Positions 54,869-63,511 of a DNA stretch of 64,000 bases are shown in pieces (positions within the stretch are counted from its first letter, which is position 1; every line of letters starts with the position of its first letter). The DNA is from Shewanella mangrovisoli (lineage in GTDB: Bacteria > Pseudomonadota > Gammaproteobacteria > Enterobacterales > Shewanellaceae): assembly GCF_019457635.1 (NCBI RefSeq), contig NZ_CP080412.1, positions 3,782,001-3,846,000 on the forward strand, read 5' to 3'. The notes below the pieces were generated by a model, which ran no database searches, was not told where the DNA came from, and saw nothing but the letters and a program-made list of their open reading frames with translations. A program made the position numbers and the translations under genes.

Positions 54869-56249
54869 CGGGCGGATTAAAAGAATCGGGTAACTTACTT
54901 TGGGTGATCTCGATAATAGCCGAGCGGTTCATGGTGATTTTGTAGCGCGCGTATTCAGGCTCTTCCCGGCCGTCCCGCAGCACTAAAATCAGATTCACTT
55001 GGTAGCGACGCTCGACCGACTCGTGGCTGATCTTGCCCTCAAGTTCCTTATAAATCTTGGCCTTGCCCCGCTCTAAATAGCGGGCAAAGGGCACAAAACT
55101 GAAGTTCACTTGCTCTTGTATGGTCGAGTAACCCGCCTGAAACTCGCCATGATTTACCCGAGTGGCAATCTTGTAATGCAGGACTTCGGCATCGACCTTA
55201 TTCTGGCTGTGCCGTTGTTTTAGGATCTCGTTAACCTTCTCAGGCAAATCCTGCTGCCGCATAAATTCGAGCCAAACTAATTGCTTAGCGATCACCGACT
55301 GACTAGTGGTATCCCTTAAGATACGGCTCCAACGCGGCCGCCCCCGTTGAATAAAGCGCCAGAGAGCATTACGCACATCGTCCTTAAAGATCTCACGAAA
55401 ACCGTAAATCACCGCCAACGTCAGCACTAGCGCGATGGTAAAGCCGCTAAAGACGCCCTGCGCTTCGATGATCAGCGCCGATACCACCAACATCACCAAT
55501 GCGGTCGCAAGTCCTGTCGTAAACTTCTTAAGGCCAATACCTAAGGGTTTTAACTCTTCTTTGAGTACCACACCTTGCTGAATTAAGCGCCGCAATAACA
55601 GCATCTTATTCGAAATTCGGTTGGGGTCTTGCTTGGTCTGTGCCGAGTTATAGTTGTTGGCGTCGCGATAAGCGCATTCGGTGCGGCACAGGGTCAAGAC
55701 TCGTTCTTGAATGTCGGCAAAATCACTGGTGCGGGTAGCATGGGCGAGCACTTTTAGCAGTTGCTGCTCGCAGAACCAGGAGAGATAGTTATCGGCGTTC
55801 TCGAAATAGGATTTCCATTTAGGATCGCCCGGCTCATTACGGCGAAACTTTTTCAGCAGCTGCGTCACCTGCTCGCACAGCTCATCGAGCGCCAGATAGA
55901 AGTGCTCCACATCGGCGATGCGATTGAGTTCTTTAACATCGTTTTCAACTGCGACGGCAAACTGGTAGGCAAACAGGTTTAAGTACAGCCGGAATTCTTC
56001 TACAGTGCGGCGGTTCATACTGGCGAAACGCCCTTGCACCAGTGGCAAGTGCAGCCCTTCGGAGTAGTAGGAGCGACGTCCGACAATCGCGCTGTGATAA
56101 TACTCTTCTTCGTTTAAAGTGTGCGCGCCTATGCCCATTTCCTTTGGTAAAAAGAAATAGAGATCGAGCTGACGATTATCGCCCTTTTCCATCTGATGGC
56201 TGAACTTAATCGACAGGGATTCTTCTTGTTTGACACGTATCTTAAACAC
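54852..56249 (-). CDS. Large hypothetical protein with two central membrane segments
   Basis: 465 aa, GTG start with an AGG site. N-terminal domain of ~240 residues, soluble, with a possible helical region rich in charged residues (ELNRIADVEHFYLALDELCEQVTQLLKKF); two adjacent membrane segments (about 248-268 and 273-290); then a soluble C-terminal domain with a beta-rich end (YQVNLILVLRDGREEPEYARYKITMNRSAIIEI). I do not recognise the family. Overlaps the 3' end of the degenerate-GGDEF gene on the other strand and has no obvious terminator. Confidence 0.75.
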   Translation of the reverse strand: MFKIRVKQEESLSIKFSHQMEKGDNRQLDLYFFLPKEMGIGAHTLNEEEYYHSAIVGRRSYYSEGLHLPLVQGRFASMNRRTVEEFRLYLNLFAYQFAVAVENDVKELNRIADVEHFYLALDELCEQVTQLLKKFRRNEPGDPKWKSYFENADNYLSWFCEQQLLKVLAHATRTSDFADIQERVLTLCRTECAYRDANNYNSAQTKQDPNRISNKMLLLRRLIQQGVVLKEELKPLGIGLKKFTTGLATALVMLVVSALIIEAQGVFSGFTIALVLTLAVIYGFREIFKDDVRNALWRFIQRGRPRWSRILRDTTSQSVIAKQLVWLEFMRQQDLPEKVNEILKQRHSQNKVDAEVLHYKIATRVNHGEFQAGYSTIQEQVNFSFVPFARYLERGKAKIYKELEGKISHESVERRYQVNLILVLRDGREEPEYARYKITMNRSAIIEITQSKLPDSFNPPAKADE

Positions 56250-56333
56250 AACAACCTTATGATTGAGATGGAAGAGTCGGCATTAACACCATGGAAAATA
56301 TAATCTAAACCGAAAGCGCGGCAAATTCACTGA

Positions 56334-56864
56334 TTAAATTCGGCTATTGACGATTCGACAGCCACAAACAGTGTTACTCGGTTGGAATAAGACAACGGCA
56401 TAGTCTTGATTCGTGTCGCTATCGAGCACCTCTATGCTGAGATTGTGTCTACCAGATTCACTAAAGTGCAGGCTGCTGATGTAGGAAAGGTATTTCATAT
56501 GTTCAGGCCAAGACTTTTTATCGATGTCTTCGGATTCCGTCTTGGTTTTAACTGAAACATTGTACGTCATGCGGTTCAGCTCCATGCTCTTGACCTCACC
56601 CTGCATCAGAATCGCACCCGCGCTTGAACCATCGAGGTTAAAATAACGGTAATTAATCTGCGCATTGCCCGCCGAGATTAAGACATCGACCAATAAGTAG
56701 AATTTACCCTCATCCACTTGTTGCGTATGGCGGTCGAAGAGTTCGGAACTGCAATTTAAGATCACAGCCTTATTGGAGACAGATTGCAGGTAAATCACTC
56801 CGCAGGCCACAATCAGCGCCGAGAGTATGGTGAGATTTATCGTCCACTTGAGCCACTTAGCCAC
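56334..56864 (-). CDS. Membrane partner of ToxR-like regulator (pair A)
   Basis: 176 aa, GTG start overlapping the end of the regulator gene by 8 nt. One N-terminal membrane segment (about 9-27), then a periplasmic domain starting with a Cys (LNCSSELFDRHTQQV) and ending in a Cys-Gly-Cys (TVCGCRIV). Size, topology and coupling recall ToxS/TcpH-type partners that stabilise a ToxR-like regulator, but I see no direct ToxS similarity. Paralog of the 59470 gene (shared layout: NC/SC near residue 37, YRYF/YRYA, near-C-terminal FYPSG/FQPSN). Confidence 0.75.
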   Translation of the reverse strand: MAKWLKWTINLTILSALIVACGVIYLQSVSNKAVILNCSSELFDRHTQQVDEGKFYLLVDVLISAGNAQINYRYFNLDGSSAGAILMQGEVKSMELNRMTYNVSVKTKTESEDIDKKSWPEHMKYLSYISSLHFSESGRHNLSIEVLDSDTNQDYAVVLFQPSNTVCGCRIVNSRI

Positions 56865-57600
56865 AGATCCCGACCTCCTGTAGCCAGCTCACATCGATAA
56901 ATTCCTTCGGTCGTCTGAAGTCACTGATCTTCAAGTTGCGGATCACCGATTGCCCGAGTTTATAACCCCGCATAGTGATGTTGAGCACCTGTTTATCGTG
57001 GGAGAGCGAGGAGTACACTTCGGACCAATCACTGTGGCCGCAGCGACTCAGCCCTTGGCCCAAGCGGTCGCCTAACTCAAACAATAAGGTATTGTTGGTT
57101 TTCGAATTGGCATACAAATGCAGCCGAATATGTTGCCCCGAGGCTAAGGGCAAATCGGTAGAGAGCAAAGGTTGAGTCGGTACGCTGTGGTCGATTCTGC
57201 TAAGGTAAAATCCTGAAATCGCGAGCATAAATCCAAAAACTAGCAACACACTCCACCAAGGTAAGGATTGCAGCCTAGGATAACGTAAGCTTTTAAACCT
57301 TTGTCCTTGGGTGCTGTGCAGCAGATAGCCCTGACCTTTGACGGTTTCAATCAGCCCCTCATATTGGGGCCCGAGGAAGGAGCGGATCATAAAGACCGCC
57401 CGCGCTAACGAAGTGTCAGTCAGAGGAGGATGCGCCCCATCGCCAGTCTTCAGCTCATGCTTGGAGACCAGTTTGCCTTGATGTTCAACCAACAGGCTCA
57501 ACACTTGCAACTCGGCACGGGGAAGGTGCCAAGATTCATCACGAGCCTGTTCGACGAGTAAGCCACGCTCACGGTCAAACCAACAGCCCCCCACCTGCAT
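56857..57600 (-). CDS. ToxR/CadC-like membrane-bound transcriptional regulator (pair A)
   Basis: 247 aa. N-terminal OmpR-type winged helix (about 1-95): GCWFDRERGLLVE, LPRAELQVLSLLVEHQGKLVSKHEL, TDTSLARAVFMIRSFLG and the wing IETVKGQGYLLH. One membrane segment (about 113-132), then a ~110-residue periplasmic domain ending VGICG. No receiver domain, so the signal comes through the membrane directly. Good TTGGAG ribosome site. Divergent from the cytochrome operon 442 nt away, its likely target. Paralog of the 60760 gene. Confidence 0.88.
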   Translation of the reverse strand: MQVGGCWFDRERGLLVEQARDESWHLPRAELQVLSLLVEHQGKLVSKHELKTGDGAHPPLTDTSLARAVFMIRSFLGPQYEGLIETVKGQGYLLHSTQGQRFKSLRYPRLQSLPWWSVLLVFGFMLAISGFYLSRIDHSVPTQPLLSTDLPLASGQHIRLHLYANSKTNNTLLFELGDRLGQGLSRCGHSDWSEVYSSLSHDKQVLNITMRGYKLGQSVIRNLKISDFRRPKEFIDVSWLQEVGICG

Positions 57601-58042
57601 AATTCAAACTCCAACCTATAAAATCATCGAATTAAGTCTATGCAAGCCTGCTAATGATTACTGTGATCCCGTTAACCCAAGGGGCTAAATAATTAATTTT
57701 CGTGAGCTTCCCCCGCAGGCAAATGAGCATAGAACAAAAATCTGCTTCAGCTCACAGCGATAAATACCATTTGCAGCACCCTAGCTTAGTGATAAATCCG
57801 CGTAAATTTACATAAATGCCACAAATAATGTGCGTTACCGCAAATTGAAATCGAGCAGAACCACAAAACCACCTAGCAAGCATCGACTAAAACGATTGTT
57901 CTTTGCCCACCGCCAACCATTTGAGAAAGCGAAATATCCCCGGCCGCAAATCACACTATTTATTGATGTAGTTTCTAGAATGATGCCATCAACCAATGGT
58001 TACTGATTGATAAATAAAAGCAATTAATAAAAGAGGATATTC
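57601..58042. promoter_or_regulatory. Divergent regulatory region between ToxR-like gene A and the cytochrome operon
   Basis: 442 nt without a credible ORF. An imperfect dyad ATGTGCG-TTAC-CGCAAAT lies near 57828-57845. The cytochrome start has an AGAGGA ribosome site. No strong promoter could be picked by eye. Confidence 0.45.
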
Positions 58043-58867
58043 ATGATGAGCATTAATCGACGCCAAGCATTAACTCGCATTATCGGTATCAGCACGGCGG
58101 CTGCGGGCGCAACTTTAATGGGTACGTCAGCATTTGCGGCGACCAATGCCGACGGTCAATATCAATTAGCCCTCGGGGAAAAACTCAAATATGTGCCACT
58201 CGATGCCATGGCAACCGCAAAACTTGCCTACGAGACGGGTGGCGGCTGTATGCACCAAGTGTTTCATTCGGTTATCACTATGCTAGCGCAATCAAATAGT
58301 GCCGATGCCGACAAATTTAAAACCATTCCCACCGCCCTTGCGGGGTATGGTTTTGCTGGGGTCACAGGCCAAGGCACACTCTGTGGTAACCTCAACGCTA
58401 TTGGTATGTTAGTCAACATCTTAGATGATATTAACGGCCAGAATAGCGCGGTTATCGCCAATACCTTCCGTTACTATGAAAACACCACCTTGCCACTATC
58501 GACCCCTGAGTTCGTTGCAGGTATCGGCTCGACAGCGGAAAAAACCGCCCTTGTAGGTAGCTCATCGAAAGCCATGAGTGTGCTGTGCCACTCCTCCATC
58601 AGTAACTGGTCACGGGCTTCTGGCCTGCCCTTCGCCAAGAAGGGTGAGCGCTGCTATCGCCTATCGGCCTCTATGGCCTATTACTTGGTGGAACTGCTAA
58701 ACCGTGCCTATCAGGGCGAGAATATTGGCGCCCTCCCCGGCAGCAAACCCTCACTGGAAGCGCAGGATTGCCAAGTCTGCCACGGCAGCACCAGCACCTT
58801 AGGTTCGGCGGCAAGTGTTAAAACCGATATGGAATGCACCACGTGCCACACTGGCCACTTCAATTAA
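58043..58867 (+). CDS. Split-Soret diheme cytochrome c (C_GCAxxG_C_C type)
   Basis: 274 aa. The N-terminus carries a twin-arginine-like leader (INRRQALTRIIGISTAAAGATLMG, cleaved near AFA). The body has the cysteine pattern of C_GCAxxG_C_C proteins (GGGCMHQVFHSVITML, GQGTLCGNLNAIGML, VLCHSSISNW, GERCYRLSASMAYYLVELLN). Two c-type heme sites close the protein: Cys243-Cys246-His247 and Cys265-Cys268-His269. Split-Soret cytochromes are dimeric redox proteins of unclear role; the Shewanella form is listed among its c-type cytochromes. In an operon with the following lipoprotein (10-nt gap). Confidence 0.88.
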   Translation: MMSINRRQALTRIIGISTAAAGATLMGTSAFAATNADGQYQLALGEKLKYVPLDAMATAKLAYETGGGCMHQVFHSVITMLAQSNSADADKFKTIPTALAGYGFAGVTGQGTLCGNLNAIGMLVNILDDINGQNSAVIANTFRYYENTTLPLSTPEFVAGIGSTAEKTALVGSSSKAMSVLCHSSISNWSRASGLPFAKKGERCYRLSASMAYYLVELLNRAYQGENIGALPGSKPSLEAQDCQVCHGSTSTLGSAASVKTDMECTTCHTGHFN

Positions 58868-58877
58868 GGAGGCAGTG

Positions 58878-59402
58878 ATGAAATACCCATTACTCGCATT
58901 AACCCTAGGTACACTCACCCTTGTCGGCTGTGGTAGTGACGATGATAAATCCGAGGAGGTCACGCCTCCGCCGCCACCGCCGCCGGTCGAAACCACGGTA
59001 AGTATCGATGAGGCCACTCAGATTAATCTGGCGGTAGAGCAGTTTGACTCCAACACCGGCAGCTTAGTGTTCTCATTAACCGATGCTAACCAAGCGGCCA
59101 TTACCGCCGCCAAGAGCTATGACATTTATTACTTTGGTTTCCCTCATAAGGATAAAGCCTCGTCCAATCCTAAGGCTTGGAAACGCTGGCATGTAACCCA
59201 AAGTTATCGCTGCCAGAGCCAAGGAGAATGTACGGGTCAACTGACCGAAGTCAAGAATGGCCAATATCAGTTCGAAATCGCGGGTCTCGATTGGCAACAA
59301 CAGGACCCCAGCGGCGCCGTGTCCCAAATCAAGGTCGCGATTCAGATCTATGGTGCTAAGGCCAATAATGAACTGACATTAGTTCAAGTGACACCTCAGT
59401 AG
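58878..59402 (+). CDS. Lipoprotein resembling the N-terminal domain of OmcA/MtrC
   Basis: 174 aa from the ATG at 58878, which has GGAGG 6 nt upstream and lies 10 nt after the cytochrome stop. Lipoprotein leader with lipobox LVGC and Cys18, an acidic spacer, seven prolines, then a single beta-rich domain with the order seen in domain I of decaheme outer-membrane cytochromes: INLAVEQFDSNTGSLVFSLTDANQAAIT ... KRWHVTQSY ... VKNGQYQFEIAGLD. There is no CxxCH, so it carries no heme. One Cys pair (YRCQSQGEC). Possibly an outer-membrane anchor or docking partner for the cytochrome; this is inference from a remembered pattern. Confidence 0.7.
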   Translation: MKYPLLALTLGTLTLVGCGSDDDKSEEVTPPPPPPPVETTVSIDEATQINLAVEQFDSNTGSLVFSLTDANQAAITAAKSYDIYYFGFPHKDKASSNPKAWKRWHVTQSYRCQSQGECTGQLTEVKNGQYQFEIAGLDWQQQDPSGAVSQIKVAIQIYGAKANNELTLVQVTPQ

Positions 59403-59431
59403 CGACACAGTAAAACCCCTTCATCGCGCCA

Positions 59432-59460
59432 AAAAAGGCATCCAATGGGATGCCTTTTTA
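59432..59460. terminator. Bidirectional terminator between lipoprotein and pair B
   Basis: Stem AAAAAAGGCATCC / GGGATGCCTTTTTA with an AAT loop; serves the plus-strand operon and the minus-strand pair B. Confidence 0.9.
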
Positions 59461-59469
59461 TTGCCGACA

Positions 59470-60018
59470 TTAATGACTCCTACAAGCCCACAAATGCCCG
59501 CTGGGATAAAACTTAATCAACACGAAATCATTTAAGGTATCCATATCCACAATCTGCATATCGAAACTCATTCTGCCCTGCTCGAACAAAGCTTGGCGGG
59601 ATTTTCGCACCTCGGCACGCATTAAGTCGGGCACTTCGGTTTGCAGTAGGTCCATTTTTAAATTGGCTTGGTCTAAATTCAGCTTATAAGTCATAGTGCC
59701 AGGCTCTAAGGCACTGACTTTGCCGCGGTAAATCAGCGCTGCCAAGTCTTGCCCATCCTGTGCATAGCGATAACTTAACTTAGCGTGATTAGCCTCTATT
59801 GCCACATCGAGGGCTAAGCTTTGGCTAAAGGCAGGCAGAGATTCGGCCATAAAAGGCGATTGGTACAGTTTAGCCTGGCAACTCAAATTCAGTTGCTTAC
59901 TGTTAAAGCTCATGGCGTAAGTGCCCAGCACTATACTGGATAAAACGACAATTATTCCAACTACATGCCATAAACGAAACCTATGGGTTTTCGCCGTTAA
60001 ATCAGAAAATTTAAGCAC
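59470..60018 (-). CDS. Membrane partner of ToxR-like regulator (pair B)
   Basis: 182 aa. GTG start that overlaps the regulator by 8 nt, the same overlap as in pair A. One membrane segment (about 17-36), then a periplasmic domain with a Cys soon after (LSCQAKLYQSPF) and another at the C-terminus (HLWACRSH). Shares layout and scattered motifs with the 56334 gene. Presumed stabiliser or sensor partner. Confidence 0.72.
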   Translation of the reverse strand: MLKFSDLTAKTHRFRLWHVVGIIVVLSSIVLGTYAMSFNSKQLNLSCQAKLYQSPFMAESLPAFSQSLALDVAIEANHAKLSYRYAQDGQDLAALIYRGKVSALEPGTMTYKLNLDQANLKMDLLQTEVPDLMRAEVRKSRQALFEQGRMSFDMQIVDMDTLNDFVLIKFYPSGHLWACRSH

Positions 60019-60760
60019 AGATCCCCACCATTTTTAGCCATAACTCATCAATCACATCGGCATTAAAATCCTCGGACATCATCTTGATGGTCTCGAATCT
60101 CAGCCCATCGGCATCTTCATTTTTTAGCACTAGACTCACAAACTTTTGGTCCGTTGAGATAGTGGCGGCGATGGATTGCCAAGGGAAAACGGCACAAGCC
60201 GAAACCTGCGCCAGAAAGTGCTCGACTAATGGCTTCATCGAATGGTCAGTCGGCTGCCCCGTATAGAATTGGATCTCTGACAAATCACCATTATGCATAG
60301 GTAATTGCGTCGCATAATTGGGCGCGATGCTTGTAGGGTGGGAGATCCGAGAGCCAACCCAAAACAGGGTTGCCAAGGTCAAGAGCATCAGCAACATAAA
60401 CTGCGGCATACCTAGTTTAAAAAGCGGCGAATTAAGCTCGGTACGAGATTGTTTTCTAGGGGTGGCGTAAAGGATAAAACCTTGATTAGCAACATTAACT
60501 AATAGATGCGCCGCATCGTCACCGAGAAATAACCTTAAGCGACGAATGGTGCTATTGAGCAAGTCATCGGCACGCATAGACAATTTGAGTTGCGGCCGAA
60601 TCGCCTGCTGCAACTCCATGCGAGAAACGACTTTGCCGCGCTGTGCACTCAGCAGAGAAAGTATTTGAAATTCATCCGCACTCAATAACCAGCTGCGTCC
60701 TGAAGCCGAATCAACCAGCACTTGTTCCTGTGCATTAAACCAACAAGCGCCTATTTGCAT
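60011..60760 (-). CDS. ToxR/CadC-like membrane-bound transcriptional regulator (pair B)
   Basis: 249 aa from the ATG at 60760, chosen because GAGG lies just upstream and because the paralog in pair A starts at the same residue (MQVGGCWF versus MQIGACWF); ATGs at 60775 and 60778 would add five or six residues. Winged helix (LLSADEFQILSLLSAQRGKVVSRMEL, RADDLLNSTIRRLRLFLG, VANQGFILY), one membrane segment (about 123-140) and a periplasmic domain ending VGICA. Compared with pair A, both end in GIC plus one residue and have a Cys in the periplasmic centre (RCGHSDW versus ACAVFPW). Confidence 0.87.
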   Translation of the reverse strand: MQIGACWFNAQEQVLVDSASGRSWLLSADEFQILSLLSAQRGKVVSRMELQQAIRPQLKLSMRADDLLNSTIRRLRLFLGDDAAHLLVNVANQGFILYATPRKQSRTELNSPLFKLGMPQFMLLMLLTLATLFWVGSRISHPTSIAPNYATQLPMHNGDLSEIQFYTGQPTDHSMKPLVEHFLAQVSACAVFPWQSIAATISTDQKFVSLVLKNEDADGLRFETIKMMSEDFNADVIDELWLKMVGICA

Positions 60761-60926
60761 CTCGGCCTCTTTCATCATCTTACTTGAGGCCGAGTATACA
60801 ATTCGAGCTAAAACAACGCAGTGATCTTAATGCCACCTAACATGGTCAGATGAATAATCTGTGAAACACATCAATAAAACATTTAATGCTAAAAATAAAC
60901 AACGATACATTGTGTTTCATTTGTTT

Positions 60927-62396
60927 TTAGAACATTGCCGCATTGAGCCACATATGTACCAAAATGCTAGCAATATAGCCGAGCGCGATCACAGGCGTCC
61001 AACGTAAATGGGCGCCGAAGGTGTAAATCCCCCTCGCCTGTCCCATCAAGGCAACCCCTGCCGCACTGCCGATGGATAACAAACTGCCCCCAACGCCCGC
61101 GGTTAAGGTCACCAGTAACCATTGACCGAGGGCCATCTCTGGGTTCATGGTCAACACGGCGAACATCACTGGAATATTATCGACAATGGAAGACAACAGA
61201 CCAATAGCCACGTTGGCATAGGTTGCATCCCAATGGGAATACAGTGCCTCAGACACTAAGCTCAAATACCCCATAAAGCCAAGGCCGCCCACACATAACA
61301 CCACACCGTAGAAGAACAGTAAGGTATCCCATTCGGCGCGGGAGATCCGGCTAAACACATCGAAGGGCACCACGCTGCCAAGTTGTTGTAGTCGTTGTTT
61401 ATCCTGACGTAATTCCGCCTTAGCACGCTCACGGGCAACGGATTTGTCGAAGGTCTTACGCAGGTAATAACCAAAGAACTGTAGGAAGCCCAGACCCGTC
61501 ATCATCCCAAGCACTGGTGGCATGCCGAAGAAGGAATGAGCACACACAGCCGTCGCAATCGTCAACAGGAATAAAGCCACGATACGTTTAGCACCGGGTT
61601 TAGTGTACACCTGCTCTTTTTCAGGCTCTGGCACATAACGTGGAATAAACACGCTCATTATGGCCGCAGGCAAGGCAAAGTTGACCAAGGCGGGAATAAA
61701 CAGATGGAAGAAGTCAGCAAAGTGCACTAAGCCCTTTTGCCACACCATCAGGGTGGTGATATCGCCAAAGGGACTAAAGGCACCGCCCGCATTCGCCGCA
61801 ACCACAATGTTAATACACGCCAGCGTAATAAATTTGCGCTGCCCCGCGCCGACCTTCATCACCACGGCACACATCAATAATGCTGTAGTTAAGTTATCGG
61901 CCACCGGTGAAATGAAGAATGCCATAAACCCCGTCAGCCAGAACACAGTTCGCAGGCTAAATCCCCGTCCGACTAGCCAACCGCGGATCGCATCGAATAA
62001 GTTACGTTCCTCCATGGCGTTGATATAAGTCATCGCCACTAATAGGAAGAGTAATAACTCGGCGTATTCCAGTAGATTGTGCTTAAAGGCGGCCTCGGAA
62101 ACCTCCGACATGCCATTTTGCACATACACAAAACCTATCATGCCCCAAATAATGCCGGCTGCGACCAATACGGGTTTGGATTTACGCAGGTGCAGCGCCT
62201 CTTCGGCCATCACCAAAATATAGGCGAGTACGAAGACGCATACGGCAATATATCCCACTGATGCAGCGGTTAAATCGAGCCGTTCTGTTCCTTCGGTCAT
62301 TGCCCAAACTGCTGGTGAGAATCCGCTCAATATTGCAACGCAGAATAGGCTAGCGAGCACCACTCCACTGTTTTTAAACCACCGCTGTAATTTCAT
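60927..62396 (-). CDS. nhaD: Na+/H+ antiporter NhaD
   Basis: 489 aa from the ATG at 62396; a TTG at 62414 is possible but lacks a ribosome site. About 13 membrane segments, with the NhaD/ion-transporter superfamily motifs FISPVADNLTTALLM, AANAGGAFSPFGDITTLMVW and SSIVDNIPVMFAVLTMNPEM; the paired Asp/Asn-Asp in SPVADN and SSIVDN are typical of ion-binding sites. Exports Na+ (or Li+) in exchange for protons at alkaline pH. An N-terminal hydrophobic region ending AVWA could act as a signal-like leader. Confidence 0.93.
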   Translation of the reverse strand: MKLQRWFKNSGVVLASLFCVAILSGFSPAVWAMTEGTERLDLTAASVGYIAVCVFVLAYILVMAEEALHLRKSKPVLVAAGIIWGMIGFVYVQNGMSEVSEAAFKHNLLEYAELLLFLLVAMTYINAMEERNLFDAIRGWLVGRGFSLRTVFWLTGFMAFFISPVADNLTTALLMCAVVMKVGAGQRKFITLACINIVVAANAGGAFSPFGDITTLMVWQKGLVHFADFFHLFIPALVNFALPAAIMSVFIPRYVPEPEKEQVYTKPGAKRIVALFLLTIATAVCAHSFFGMPPVLGMMTGLGFLQFFGYYLRKTFDKSVARERAKAELRQDKQRLQQLGSVVPFDVFSRISRAEWDTLLFFYGVVLCVGGLGFMGYLSLVSEALYSHWDATYANVAIGLLSSIVDNIPVMFAVLTMNPEMALGQWLLVTLTAGVGGSLLSIGSAAGVALMGQARGIYTFGAHLRWTPVIALGYIASILVHMWLNAAMF

Positions 62397-62590
62397 CAAA
62401 GTTGATCTCTGCAAGGGAAATTAGTTCGAAAATTACCATAGCTCGGGCTCTGTAAATTTTGACAAAACGCAACTTTCTATGCATTTCCCGATAACCAAGG
62501 GTATCTACAACATTAATTTTTGTATAACTACAGACATAACTAATAAAGAATTAACTAACTTTGTTTCAAGTTAGTCCAAAAACAGCCAAT

Positions 62591-62616
62591 AAAAAAGCAC
62601 CTCTCGGTGCTTTTTT
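62591..62616. terminator. Terminator after the DUF481 gene
   Basis: Stem AAAAAAGCACC / GGTGCTTTTTT with a TCTC loop, 20 nt past the stop at 62637. Confidence 0.92.
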
Positions 62617-62636
62617 ATTGATATCAATCACATTGA

Positions 62637-63374
62637 TTAGAACGAATAGAGCAAGGTCATATTTGTTTCGGTATCAGTGCTCTTTTTATCATCCAGCGGC
62701 TCGCTGTTGTAACGCACGATAATCGCAAACTTCATCGCCAAGGCGCCAATAATATTGGCCGTCAGCGAGGTTTCTGAACGCGCATCTAATTTATCGCCGT
62801 AGTCGGCCACAAAACGTTGCTGGAATTTTGAGGTTTCAGTGATTTCAGTTTCGAAGTTGATCACGCCGTGGGCAACCACGCTGTCATTCGAATCTGTACC
62901 TTCTAGCAGGGCTTGCTCTGAATCGAGGCGTTGATAGATGTAACCGGGACCGATTTCCACATCCAAGAAGGTCTTGCTGGTGTCATAGAGTCTGTGACCA
63001 TAACCCGCCGCGCCTGAAACTGTGTAGTCATAACCAGTAAAAGGGTCGACTTCGTAGTTAGCGTTGGCAAACAGATAGCTGCGATCTGTCATCTTATAGT
63101 TGCCTTGAGCACCCGCTAAATAACGTTTAGCTGTCACTTCACCCGTATCTTCTTTGTACAAACCTTCTAAAAGATATTGGTTTTCCCAGTCACCCAATTC
63201 GTGTTTTAGGCTTAAGCGGCCCTTATAGGATGAGGTATCGGTGTTACCTGTGGTTAAGGTTGCACCTAACTCGGCTTCACCTGCGAATGTCTTGTCGCCT
63301 TTTACAAAATCGGCTCCCGCATTAGCCATAAATGGCGCAGTCATTAATAGCGCTGCGGTCAGTACTTTCTTCAT
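62637..63374 (-). CDS. DUF481 family outer-membrane beta-barrel protein
   Basis: 245 aa. Signal peptide cleaved after NAGA-like Ala20, then repeating beta strands with alternating aromatics (GELGATLTTGNTDTSSYKGRL, WENQYLLEGLYKEDTGE) and a C-terminal aromatic (TLLYSF). The TTGNTDTSS start is characteristic of DUF481 proteins (salt-induced outer-membrane protein family). Function unknown; it may be salt-related, and nhaD is adjacent, but the two genes are separated by a terminator. Confidence 0.88.
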   Translation of the reverse strand: MKKVLTAALLMTAPFMANAGADFVKGDKTFAGEAELGATLTTGNTDTSSYKGRLSLKHELGDWENQYLLEGLYKEDTGEVTAKRYLAGAQGNYKMTDRSYLFANANYEVDPFTGYDYTVSGAAGYGHRLYDTSKTFLDVEIGPGYIYQRLDSEQALLEGTDSNDSVVAHGVINFETEITETSKFQQRFVADYGDKLDARSETSLTANIIGALAMKFAIIVRYNSEPLDDKKSTDTETNMTLLYSF

Positions 63375-63467
63375 GTTTATCCGTTCCTGTTGCGTTTTAT
63401 CCCCTAAAAAATCTGCGCAATACTAACATTTACGATTAAAAAATGAAAATTCAACGGTTTTTTGCAT

Positions 63468-63494
63468 AAAAAAGCCCGCTAATCAGCGGGCTTT
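63468..63494. terminator. Terminator after fba
   Basis: Stem AAAAGCCCGCT / AGCGGGCTTTT with an AATC loop, 18 nt past the fba stop. Confidence 0.92.
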
Positions 63495-63511
63495 TAAACG
63501 TGCTTTAAGCC

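Noticed and set aside
60927..63374. nhaD and DUF481 as one salt-response operon
   Set aside because: A strong terminator at 62591-62616 and 222 nt separate them; only proximity supports a link.
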